This document shows positions 44,704 through 55,469 of a stretch of DNA of 64,000 nucleotides, piece after piece. The notes under the pieces were generated by a model, which made no database searches, had not been told where the DNA came from, and saw only the letters and a list, made by a program, of their open reading frames with translations. Origin of the DNA: Jaltomata sinuosa (lineage: Eukaryota; Streptophyta; Magnoliopsida; Solanales; Solanaceae); contig QJPP01001743.1 in assembly GCA_003996215.1 (NCBI GenBank), positions 62,001 through 126,000 on the forward strand, given 5' to 3'. Positions within the stretch are counted from its first letter, which is position 1; every line of letters starts with the position of its first letter. Both the position numbers and the translations under genes were made by a program.

Positions 44704-46539
44704 CTAGTACGAGTGCTCTACCATCTGAGCAACATCCCCTTCTTTCTTGATAACCCAAATAGAGCCTTCTAGATCCACTGCCTCTCCAACTTCCAACATG
44801 TTGACCTGATGATTTGGGAGCGGATTGTTGGTGACATTCGGAGCTGGGTCTTTCAACTGAATAACATTTGTATCAATTAACCTCTGAATTCGATCCTTCA
44901 ATGGGCGGCATACTTCAGTAGTATGTGAACCTTTCATCCCTGAATGGTACGCACAGACTTTGTTAGGGTCATACCATTTGGCCTGAGTGTCTACATGTAA
45001 AGAGAGAACGGGAGTGATGAGGCCAGCTACCTTCAACCTTTCATACAACTGGGCAATTGGTTCAGCCAAAGGAGTATACTGCTTGACCGGCCTTTTCTCG
45101 AAATTGGCTCGGGGTCTGTAATTTGGATTAGGTGGGGGAGATTGAAATTGAGAAGGCTGGGCACTATAAACGGGGTGAGAGGGGATTTGGTATGGGTATG
45201 TAGGTATTTGATAAAGAGGGATAGGGTATGGAGATTGTTGGTATAGTGGAGGGTGGGTTGTACGCGTTTGGGAAATGAGTGGAGTTTTGAAATCCTGTGC
45301 CATCATCACAGTCCCCACTTCTTTTTTCTTTCGATTTTCAGCAATTCCGCCAGATTGTAGGGACTTACTGGTAGCCTGTAGATCCTCCAAATTGATAATG
45401 CTACCACTTTTGATGCCTTCCTCTAGTCTTTCCCCGACCTGGATGATCTCGGCGAAACTCTTTTCCGTGATGAGCATCATCTTCTCATAGTACTGTGGTT
45501 CCTGGGCCCGAATAAAATAGTCTTTCATTTGAGCTTCGTCCATTGGAGGTCGGGCTCTGGCCGCTTCAGCTCTCCATCTCAAGGCATATTCCCGAAACAA
45601 TTCATTAGGTTTCTTCTTCAGGTTTTGAATGTGAAACCAATTTGGGGCGTTATCCATGTTGAATCCAAATCTTTCTACAAAATCGGAGGCCATGTCTATC
45701 CATCTGGACCACTTTCTGGTATCCTGCTCAATGTACCAGGTTAAGGCCTCCCCGGTAAGGCTTCTCATGAACAGCTTCATCCGTATTTTCTCATCTCTTC
45801 CTACTCCCACCAGCTTATCACAGTACATTCTCAAGTGCGCTTTGGGATCCCCGATCCCATTGAATAACTCAAATTTGGGAGGTTTGTACCCCTCCGGTAA
45901 TTCAACATCTGGGTGCATACATAGGTCTTCATAATTCAGACCCTTCACCCCTCTATTGCCCTCTATATGTTGCAGTCTGTTGGTGACCTGCTCCAGCTTT
46001 TCGACCATGTTCTGTATTAACCGGTCTTTTTCTGAAGGCTCTGGCTCAAGCTGGTGCTGAACAAAAGGAGCAGTTTCCACGTATATGGGGTTTAGGTTAT
46101 GATTTCCCGGGACGTGGGTAGGGACTATATTTGGAGTGGTTTGGGAGTTTTGTGGAGCTGAGAGGGTAGGGTATTGTGGTAGAGGACATTGGCTAGTCCT
46201 TGGAAGAATGTAAGTATGCTGCAAGTCATTTTGTGGTTGCGGTATATTGGGTATGGTTTGGAATTTTGCGGCGGTATCGTCCTCGACCGTCAGGTCACGA
46301 GGACTGTTCAAAGTGAAGGACAACTTGGCCAAATTACGAACTTGTGCCAATTCATCCTGTAAGTCAAGGATTCTTTGCTCCATTCGTAAGATCAGCTCAT
46401 CACGGTCTCCCCCAACACTTTCTGAGACTTCCTTACTCTTACTAGCACTATTGTCACCCATTTTATCTTTTCTTTCACGATGTGGACTCGGAGGAGGAGG
46501 AGGAGGAGTCCCTTTCGATCTAGTATGATATCCCAGCAT
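44704..46539 (-). CDS. gag polyprotein of the Ogre-type element
   Basis: Uninterrupted 611-codon ORF, taking the ATG at 46539 (MLGYHTRSKG); frames upstream use TTG and are not needed. Proline run at about 10-18, coiled-coil-prone stretches at about 48-70 and 170-195, and a retrotransposon gag (capsid) domain at about 228-390, with GDPKAHLRMYCDKLVG and LTGEALTWYIEQDTRKW. A compact Cys/His motif (CAYHSGMKGSHTTEVC, about 533-548), typical of Tat/Ogre gag, precedes the C-terminus. It would assemble cytoplasmic virus-like particles packaging element RNA. Oddity: the last ten sense codons before the final Tyr and stop (44710-44739) are a sequence matching the 5' half of plant tRNA-Ala, read in frame as GDVAQMVEHS. 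No protease follows. The frame is intact, in keeping with the young LTRs. Confidence 0.88.
   Translation of the reverse strand: MLGYHTRSKGTPPPPPPSPHRERKDKMGDNSASKSKEVSESVGGDRDELILRMEQRILDLQDELAQVRNLAKLSFTLNSPRDLTVEDDTAAKFQTIPNIPQPQNDLQHTYILPRTSQCPLPQYPTLSAPQNSQTTPNIVPTHVPGNHNLNPIYVETAPFVQHQLEPEPSEKDRLIQNMVEKLEQVTNRLQHIEGNRGVKGLNYEDLCMHPDVELPEGYKPPKFELFNGIGDPKAHLRMYCDKLVGVGRDEKIRMKLFMRSLTGEALTWYIEQDTRKWSRWIDMASDFVERFGFNMDNAPNWFHIQNLKKKPNELFREYALRWRAEAARARPPMDEAQMKDYFIRAQEPQYYEKMMLITEKSFAEIIQVGERLEEGIKSGSIINLEDLQATSKSLQSGGIAENRKKKEVGTVMMAQDFKTPLISQTRTTHPPLYQQSPYPIPLYQIPTYPYQIPSHPVYSAQPSQFQSPPPNPNYRPRANFEKRPVKQYTPLAEPIAQLYERLKVAGLITPVLSLHVDTQAKWYDPNKVCAYHSGMKGSHTTEVCRPLKDRIQRLIDTNVIQLKDPAPNVTNNPLPNHQVNMLEVGEAVDLEGSIWVIKKEGDVAQMVEHSY
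44710..44739 (-). other. 5' half of a tRNA-Ala embedded at the gag end
   Basis: The minus strand reads ggggatgttgctcagatgg then tagagcactcg. It matches the first 30 nt of plant tRNA-Ala as I know it (ggggatgtagctcagatgg, tagagcgctcg) with two changes, including the A-box tgctcagatgg. The match stops at the anticodon stem. It is in frame with gag and lies where protease/pol would be expected. Confidence 0.7.
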
Positions 46540-46887
46540 GCACAAATCAACCTTTGGGAAGGGAGTAAGAGTAAGACAAAATTAACAGAAACCAAGTTAG
46601 TAGTAAGATATTTATTCTAAAGATAAACACATTGATTGCGAAAAATAAACGTCCTAAATGCAAGGGGCCTCGTTGAGCCAGAGGTAGGCCTAAAACGACA
46701 CATATATGATTCAGGACATTTTAATCCAAGCCAAGCCTTTAAATATTAGTCAGAGTTTAGAGTCAGATAATAAACGAAGTAAACCATTTATTAAATCAAA
46801 TTTTGATCTACCATAATTCTTTGCGGAAATGGAAAAACAAGAAAGTAAAGCTAGGGGAAAGTGGGATGACAAGGGAAAATCCTAAAT

Positions 46888-47148
46888 TCAGAAGCCTCCA
46901 ATCTCTTCCACGGTCGGTGCTAACTCAAAGTCGCTAAACTTGAAAACGACCCTTTCAGGGTCCCAAAATTGCAACAAAGCCTTGATCAAATACCGATCTG
47001 GAGCTACATAAATCAAAGAGGTCAGGAAACCCAAGGACCGACGAATCTCTTTACCATGTTCTTTCTTCATATCTTCCCACCATCTCCTTAATTTGTGGGG
47101 AACACCCACAACCATCCTAGTGTTGGGAAATGCCGGTGTGCCTTCCAT
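46888..47148 (-). CDS. Remnant of the Ogre ORF1 protein (upstream of gag)
   Basis: An 86-aa ORF from the ATG at 47148, starting MEGTPAFPNTRMVVG and containing HKLRRWWEDMKKEHGKEI, LIYVAPDRYLIKALLQFWDP and FELAPTVEEIGGF. It resembles the N-terminal part of the extra ORF1 that Ogre-group and related plant elements carry before gag, a plant-mobile-domain-like family of unknown function (probably the DUF7745 group, by recall). Full-length members are several times longer, so this is truncated by a stop. It lies about 350 bp upstream of gag on the same strand. Confidence 0.6.
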   Translation of the reverse strand: MEGTPAFPNTRMVVGVPHKLRRWWEDMKKEHGKEIRRSLGFLTSLIYVAPDRYLIKALLQFWDPERVVFKFSDFELAPTVEEIGGF

Positions 47149-47998
47149 TCTACAGCCTGAAAGAGAAACAAAACAAACTTTTCTAAACTTCTTTCATATT
47201 AAACTGGCTTGGATTAATTTGTCATGATCACTTAGCACATAATATGATTATTTGTCTTTGGATTGATGGGAACCCTTTGACAATAAGGAGGCTGCTAATT
47301 TCGCGGGTTGGCTCCTAGGGCCAAACCACCTATGGCTGATGCATGCATGACTTATATAAAGGGGTAGATACAACACTATCCTAAGTTTCTGAGATTTGGA
47401 TAGACACGGACTCAAGGTTTTCTATGCGAGGAGGCACGTGGTCACACGGTAGCAAAACTATCCGCTCACCCCACGTTTATGCCAACTCTCTAAAATGGGT
47501 ATTTGAAAGAATTTTGGAGAAGTGCAAAGGCACAACTCACGTGTATAGTGTGTGAAAGTGTGAAGTTCCCAAGTGGGAGAGATATGAGCGGAATGACAGT
47601 TAGGAAAAGCAGTAACATGTAGCATATAGCGAAAAACAGTAACACATGAACAGTTTAACGAAACAATAACAACATAAATAAAGCAAGATCAAGAAATAAA
47701 AGTAAATAAATAAAGGGAAAGGAATAAATGCATCATGAGATATACTAAATAACTAGACAAAATAAATAAACTAATCATGAAATACTAGTAAGAAAACACG
47801 TAAGGAGAATAAGAAAAGATATTAAGCATGAAACAAACTCGATTATTTAAGGAAACAAATAAGGAAGAAAGGAAAAGGGACTAATCATAAATTTTCCCTT
47901 TTGAAAAAAAATAAAATAAATAAATTCAATCCTACAAAGATAAATAAAACACGAAATCCCACATAAAATACAAACCCGTAATGGTTAGAACCTAAATA

Positions 47999-48016
47999 TC
48001 CCCAGCAGAGTCGCCA
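47999..48016 (-). other. Primer-binding site (Arg-tRNA type)
   Basis: On the minus strand tggcgactctgctgggga lies 3 bp inside the 5' LTR end (spacer gaa). Its complement ends in CCA and fits the 3' end of a plant tRNA-Arg (...ccccagcRgagtcgcca), the primer described for Ogre elements. Confidence 0.82.
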
Positions 48017-48019
48017 TTC

Positions 48020-51000
48020 TGTCGCGCCCCATTTTTCTCGCGGAAAAGCGGGTTTCGACGTGACAACTCTCTTTTAGGAAGAGAGGGTGAAGAGTCGCCA
48101 CCTAACGAATTTAAGGCGCGTTAGGGCGCCGTTCTAACTAATTACAATTAAATTAAATTTTATTTTTTAAGTCTACGCAACCAGAGAATCGGGTAAGGGT
48201 TCAAATTACCTCGAAAGGAAGGTGTTAAGCACCTTTCGAGGTCCACAAATGTGGGTCCCTGCCGGATTCGTTATTTATGTGGGAATAGGTGATAAATAAT
48301 AGGTCAATTAATTAAACTAAAGACTATATAATCAAACAAGTAAGACCTCATTTAAAATAAGTATTTAAGCCAATTTAATTACTAAAATCTAAATGAGAAA
48401 ATCATGCATGAGTTAACGCAATAAATAAATAAGTGAAAAAAAATCAGATAAGCGAGAAGCCAGAAGTGACACAATGATATAGGAAAAGGGACCTAATTAC
48501 TAAGTGACTTAGTTAACTACCCCAAACAGATGAAAAGAAACAAACCTAGGTTAATTCTAACCTATTCGGATCAGCGCCCGGCTTATTATCGGAGACAATT
48601 CCAAAGATATTGTCGTATTCTGCTCGGGTCGATTTCCATCATATCCGTCTATCTACCCGCCTAAGTTGGTTATTAAAATTATTATTAGCCTAAAGCGTAC
48701 TAAAGAAATGAAAAATCTAGCGTACCTTAGTATGCCTACCCGTCCCAACTTAATGTCCAAGAGGCATTGGACTACTATTTTGGATATGGGTCTAGACAAT
48801 AAGATTCCAAGGCTACTTAGTGAGACTCGAGATTAACGTCATACAAAACATAGATGGACTTTAAAACAAGTAGCACAGAATGGTTTCGAATAAGCCTCAC
48901 AATTCATACAATTAACACTTTATGTAGTTAAACCTATGGGCATGATATCTAGGGATTGAGATAGGCAGGAATAAAATTGATTTAAACTTATAGGCATGAT
49001 GACTAATTAAATGTAACTAAACTGATTCCCATATGCCGAAACTAATAGTTAAATAAATTGCATGCTAACACAAGTTTTAACTTATAGGCAGGGTTGCTAA
49101 TTTAATGCAGAAACTGATTTTAACATGCTGAAAGTGGTTTAAGCATGCTGAACTGAATTTAAACTGATTTTAAATATGCTGACGCAGATTATTTATTAGA
49201 CATGATAATTAATTACATAAGTTTAAAACCTACAATCATAGTTATTGGTTTACATGCAGGAACAGATTTAGGCAACTGATTATTTAAGACACTAAATGAA
49301 TGAATTTTTTTTAATCCTATAACATGGTAACTAATGAATTAATATGCTAAACGAATTCAGATCCTATAGGCATGGTATCTAAACGAATTAATATGTTGAA
49401 ACCTTGTTTAGATCCTATAGGCATGATATCTAAATGAGATAATATACTGAAATAAATTTAAATCATATTGGTATGCTATCTAAAAGGTTTAACATGCTGA
49501 AAACTTATTTAGTATTATAGGCATGGTAACTACTTAGTTTTAAAAATGCTGAAACAGTGACCAAATAAATTAGAACGTTGAAACAGATTGACTTATAGGC
49601 ATGGTTTCTGATTTTAAACAACGAAGCAGATTTTAAGACTTAAACATGATTTCTAACAAACAATACTAATACAAACTCTATAGTCATAATTTCTAACCAA
49701 TGAAAATTAATAAAATCCTATAGGCATGATTTCTACGGTAAGCAAATAGCAGGTAGTATTCCCCTCCCCCATAGCAGTCCCTTAAGTATTTTATTACATC
49801 GTCGGAGTTTATACAATAAATTATTACAGACCAAATAAATGAATGAGAAAAGAATTAAAAGAAAATAAAAAGAATCCAAGTCTTTGGAGACTCCCCACTC
49901 CCGGGCAACTCTTCACTGCGTAACCTGTCAAATATAACATAGGATTCGGAGGATCCTAATATGACCCATAGAACTACCATTGACATGTCAGAGTTCTTGA
50001 GAATCTCACGGATTCTAGGCAGTGCTTATGTCAAGGCATGGAAATACATTAGGACCTCCGTATTCCATAAAATACAACGAAAACAAAACCGAGCCAGAAG
50101 CAAAGGTGATCACATAAACCAACCAACAATAAGAAAGAATTAACTAGTCTCTTTTGCAACTAATAGTAGCCTATGATTAAGAAACATATCAAGCCAACAT
50201 GAAGCGGATTTTAAGTATACGTCAAAGATATACATAGAGCAACCATAGATGAACATAGGCAAACTAAAGTACACGTTCTAAACCATTAGTAATCACATGT
50301 ATGAATTAAAGTATGCATCGATAGAGACTAACCAATGAACTGTAAACAACGAAAAAAAATATTCAGAGTCCCACACTTAGCAATCAACAGCTTGTCCAAA
50401 AGAAGAGAGTTCTTAAGATATGAGAGTAGTGAATGTGTAAAGTCTGAAAATAATGAAGAGAGGGACTGCTTATATAGTGGAGAAGTATATTGATTAAGGG
50501 AAAGGATATCAATCACATAAGTCATCTCTTAATTGCAGCCAACTGAATCAATTAGTCATAAAAAAAATCAAATGTACCATAATTAAGCAAGTACTACAGT
50601 GGTGAGAAATAATTAGGGGAGGGAAGAAGGTATTCATAGAATCAATCAAAGGGACCATTTACTTTAAACAAGTGCCAAATCAATTTAGGAGCCAAATCAT
50701 GCCAATATTACCATAATAATGCAAGTAAAGAAATTAAAGGAAAATGAATAAAAGGGAGGAAATAAGTGTTCAACCGAAACAATCAAAGGGAAATCTTTTC
50801 CTTACATAAGAAAACAAATTGGATAGGTTCGAACTTACCTTAAACAGAATAACTAAAGCCATGAAATCAGACTAGTTTTGGCCAAAAGTAATAGACTTGA
50901 AGGCTGTCATAATTCGAATTTTAACCAGAGAAGTAAAAGGATCATTTAGAGCAATCAAAGCCTACTAAAAATAGATCAGTACCAAAGTCATATGTTAGAA

Positions 51001-52644
51001 TCCCCAATTATGAATGACATATAAGGATGCTGGCCAACCAGAAGGAAATCAATGAATAAAATTTGAGCATATCTTTAAGTAAGGCAACCAACTTTTGAAT
51101 TTCAAGTACTACTATAAGGAAAGAAATCAATAGGCAAGTTCCTGATAAAATTCAAGTTCATACTCGTAGCACAAAGAAACGAACACATTTTGGCGGGATA
51201 ACCAGTCATCCACACTGTTCAAATAGAGAATCAAGCAAGTAAACAAGCATACGTAGGATGAACACAACCTTAAAACTCCAATCAGACGCAACCTATTCCA
51301 GAATTAACATAGTTCACAGTGATTTAGAGCCTTCACGCATGATAGTATATGATCACAGAGAAGCAAATTCAACACGAAATCATTCAACACTAATTAATTT
51401 GTCAAGAACACGGTCAAACAGAATCGAAACGTATTTGAGAAGACCGTACCAAACAGATTTAGAGTTGAAGTATTCAACAGCAATTAGAGACCTGATCAAT
51501 GTTCAACCCTCAAGGCCATTGATGTGTGATTCATAGGTTATTCACTGACGCTCTTTGAAATTTGCAGGAGCAACTCTAGAAATTGGGGATTTGAGTTTTA
51601 ATTGGAAAAAAAATAGGAGTAGAGTATGGGGGTTTGAGTGAAGAAGATGAGAGAGGAGGGTGTACGGGGGTCTATTTAGTGTTTGCTGGAGAGAGAAGGG
51701 AGGGGCGGTGATGTGGGAGTTTGCTGGAGCAGATGGTGGCGACGATGGAGCTCGTCGGAGATGGAGCAGCGGCGGTGAGAGGAAAGGAGGGCGGCGGCGA
51801 GCGTGGTTTGCTGGAGAAACGAGGAGCGGAGAGGCAGGGGAGATGCAGTGATGGTGGAGGACAGTGGTGGTTTCTGGTGGGGTTCCGCCGGAGCGGCGGT
51901 GCGGTGGCGAGGCAGAGAAAGGAGAAGAGAGAGGGGAGGTCATGGCGACAGAGAGAAAGAGGAGAGAGGTGGAGGCTGTGGTAGTGTGTTTCGCTGGTGG
52001 TAGAGCAACGGAGAAGGAGGCGGCGGTGTTGGGTATGTTGGAATGAAGAGAGAATGGAGAAGAGAGGATCAGAGAGGGGGTGGCGATGGAGGGAAAGAAT
52101 GGGATTAGGGTTTGTGTAGTTTAAAGGGCAAGAAAAGAGGTGGAGTGATCTTGGCCGTTGATCGTGAGATCAACGGCTGAGATTTAATCTCAATAGGTCA
52201 GGCATATTGGGGCAATTGAAATTGAATTTGGTATTTAAGATTAGGCCTAAATTGACTCAATTTAGGCTAGAATTGAAATAAATTGGGTAGAAAGGGGCTA
52301 GGATTTAAATAATTTGAGATTAGAAATTGAATTCGGACGGCTATTTAATAAATAAACTACCACATATATAAAATTTAGTAGATAAAATAATAATTAACGA
52401 TAATTATCAAAAGATAAATTATTTTAACAAAAGAATAAATTACGTATATGACATGTAATATCATATGAAATTTATGATAAAAATAGTAATAATAGAGAAT
52501 AATTATATATTTATATACTAATTTTAAAGTGTTAATACGTAATTTATCAAGTAAAATTTAAAATAAATTAATATTAAAAATAATAATTATTATTAAAATA
52601 ACAGCCCGAGAAATGTATTGGGAGGTCAAAATTGGGTGTCAATA
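48020..52644 (-). repeat. 5' LTR of the Ogre-type element (4625 bp)
   Basis: Colinear with 37420-42047 at roughly 99% identity by eye. TATA box ctatataag at 50469-50477 (minus strand), GC-rich U3 block at about 51660-52080, palindrome at 52154-52177. Its outer end reads tattgacaccc instead of tgttgacaccc, so the terminal TG has mutated to TA. Confidence 0.92.
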
Positions 52645-52717
52645 GCATCATTACCCCATATGCTTATGAATTTACTGTTAAGAGTATATTGAGATATTTC
52701 GTTAGTTTAATTAACAC

Positions 52718-55428
52718 TTAGTATTTAAATTTATGTAATTCGATAACACAATTCAACAAGACTTCCTTAAGATATGGTTGAATTTCGGGACAATTGAGCA
52801 AAATATGTGTCACGGCTGATTGCTTTTCAACACTAGTGAAACCTCGCCTTTGACATTTTTTAGATCCTTTCCCAGGTTGATTAAAAATTGAAATCGGTTC
52901 AAACATAGGATCACCATCACCATCATCATTGCGATTGACTCTATTTCTCCTACATAGCACTTCATTCCCGAAGTAGTAAGAATAAAAATGAGCAGTTTCT
53001 CTTGTAAGATAAGCTTCACAGATTGATCCTTCGATCTTTACCCTTTGCTTAATAGTTTGTTTGCACTTGCCAATTTTCCTATATAATTGCATGTTAGCTA
53101 ATTAATATAATATGTTTAAGAAAGAATAACAAAAGCAATAAAGGGTCATTACCTCTCCAATGGATACATCCACCTTGTTTGAACAGGCCCCCCAAAGCGT
53201 GCCTCTTCTATAAGGTGAACTGGAAGATACTCCATCACATTAAAAAATCCACATGGAAAGATCTTCTCCAACTTAGTGGTGATAAAAGGAATATTTTGTT
53301 GCATCCTTTCCAAGCTACTCTCCAACAAAGTGTTAGAACACAAATCTTTGAAGAATAGACTTATTTCTGTGATTGGTTTCCATATCTTGTCGGGTAGGTG
53401 GCTAAATGCGATAGGAATCATAGTTTCCATGAAAACATGGCAATTATGGCTTTTCATACCAATCAATTTTCCTTCATCCATATCTGTCCTCTTTCCCAAA
53501 TTCGAAGCATAGCCCTCGGGCATTCTCAAATTCTTCACCCACTCACAAATTTCTCGTTTTTCATCCAATGTGAATGAAAAACTTGCCTTGGGCTTAACCA
53601 CTTTATCATTTCTCATTTCCTGCAACCATAACTCCTTTTTCCTACAATATTCCTTTAAGTCCATTCTAGCTTTTGGATTGTCTGTTGTCTTGCCCTTAAC
53701 ATCCATTACTATGTTGAACAAATTATCAAAATATTTTTTTTCAATGTGCATCACATCAAGATTATGTCATAGAAGATTATCCTTCCAATATGGTAACTCC
53801 CAAAATATGCTTTGTTTGGTCCAATTATGTTCAACACCATATCCAGAAAGTATAGAACTCTCTCCTAAATCTATGATTTTAGGCAACTGACTAACTCACT
53901 CCCAAATATGATGTCCTGAAAGTGATGGAGGTGGTGGATCATTTTCAACCTTATTCTTTCTGAATGTATTTTTCATATTTCTAAACTCGTGGTCCATTGG
54001 CAAGAACGGATGGTGACAATCATTTTTTCGGCCATGCTTTAAAGTGAATGCTTTACAATTTTCCATGCAATGCGGGCAAGTTAACTTTCCGGCAGTCATC
54101 CAACCCAACAACATTCCATATGAAGGAAAATCATTAATAGTCCACATTAAAGAAGCACGCATAGTAAAATTTTGCTTACTTGATATATCATATGTCACTA
54201 CACCGTCAAATCATAATTATTTTAGCTCATCTATTAATGGCTGTAGATAGACATCAATCAATTTTTTTGGATTACGGGGACCCGGGATAATACAACTTAG
54301 AAATATGTAGGAACTTGTCATACACATTTCAGGCGGGAGATTATACGGAGTAAGAAATACAGGACATCTAGAATAAGGTGCAGCATTATTAGAGAATTGT
54401 GTAAAACCATCTGCACACAATCCCAATCTAATATTTCTTGGTTCTCTAGAAAAATCAGGATATGTTCTATCAAAATGCTTCCAAGCTTCTCCATCTGATG
54501 GATGAGACAAGACACCTGGTGGCCTTCTATTTTCACGGTGCCATCTCATATGTGGAGCAGAACTCATTGAAGCGTACAACCTCTTTAACCTAGGTATAAG
54601 ACGTAGATAGTGCATCGCCTTAATTGGAACTATCTTTCCACTGGGAGTCTGCTTATACCGAGCATGTCCACAAAATTTACAATTGTCAAGATGATCATCA
54701 TACTTATAGAACAACATGCAACTATTTACACAACAACTAATTCTATCATATGACAATCCTAACTTGAAAACTAATTTCTTTGCTTCATAAAAATTCTTAG
54801 GTATATTCAACTCTGGATTATTAGCTACTTCCCCCACAAGATCAACTATAGAGTCCATAAGAGTTTGAAGAGAACTCCAATCTGATTTGATACTCAATAA
54901 TCTAACTGCAATTGACAAAGCAGAATGTGGATTCCCTTCACATAATGGACGATTGCCCTCTTGTAATTGTTTATAGAAGCGTTTTGCTTCTTCATTAGGA
55001 GCTTCTTCTTCTAAATACTATTCTGGTTATATCCCATCTTGAACCCCAAAAGCATCATTAACCATTTCATGCATCCTATCGTGTTCAATCCTATCATCTT
55101 GAGACCTATCATGTTCAATCCTATTATATTTATTCATAGGCAACGAATTATAAAATATACCATTCAACCCATCTTTCTCACCATGATCAACCCACATAAA
55201 ATATCTACCCTTAAATTCACTATGATAGAGATGAACCATAACTGTATCTGGATTAAAAAACTTCAGGCACCGGCATTTACTACAAGGACACCTAATCACA
55301 CCATGACTTTGATAGTTGTCTAGTGACATTGCATGCTCGATAAAACCTCTAACTCCTTCAAAAAATTCAGGTTTAATAGGACCATCATTTTCATAATACA
55401 TATCATACATCCATAAGAGATGATCCAT
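52718..55428 (-). pseudogene. CACTA transposase (tnp2/TnpD-like), decayed
   Basis: Segments in order on the minus strand: 55428-55027, transpos-associated domain with the CPCSKCRC zinc-ligand cluster; 54918-54217, tnp2 transposase first half (HMRWHRENR, SDGEAWKHFD, RNIRLGLCADGF); 54198-53896, tnp2 second half (MRASLMWTINDFP, GKLTCPHCMENCKAF); then HNLDVMHIEKKYFDN and a DUF4218-like region to 53153 (MRMPEGY-type motif, MYPLER); and after a GT-AG intron (53152-53079) KIGKCKQTIKQRVKIEGSI. Normal function: a DDE transposase acting on CACTA ends. Damage: stops between segments, for example TGA at 53767-53769 where Arg (CGA) is expected, and two stops just left of 54217. The C-terminal portion is missing. 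Confidence 0.85.
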
Positions 55429-55469
55429 CTAAAAAAATATAATAATTCAATTATAAATTAGACTCATTG

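Larger units (their letters stand above)
37420..52644 (-). mobile_element. Ogre/Tat-type Ty3/gypsy retrotransposon lacking pol, 15.2 kb
   Basis: Read on the minus strand the order is: 5' LTR (52644-48020), primer-binding site, ORF1 remnant (47148-46888), gag (46539-44704), 2.6 kb of repeat-rich 3' untranslated DNA, polypurine tract, and 3' LTR (42047-37420). LTRs of about 4.6 kb, an Arg-tRNA-type primer site and an extra ORF before gag are hallmarks of Ogre elements. No protease, reverse transcriptase, RNase H or integrase motif lies between the LTRs, so it would depend on a partner element. The LTRs differ by roughly 1% by eye, indicating a young element. No target-site duplication is found: the 5 bp at 37415-37419 (aagtc) and 52645-52649 (gcatc) differ. 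Confidence 0.87.

Noticed and set aside
45275..46528. Plus-strand frames opposite gag
   Set aside because: Shadows of the gag coding strand; no independent protein features.
53276..55323. Plus-strand frames within the CACTA region (53276-53890, 55039-55323)
   Set aside because: Antisense shadows of the tnp2-type transposase.
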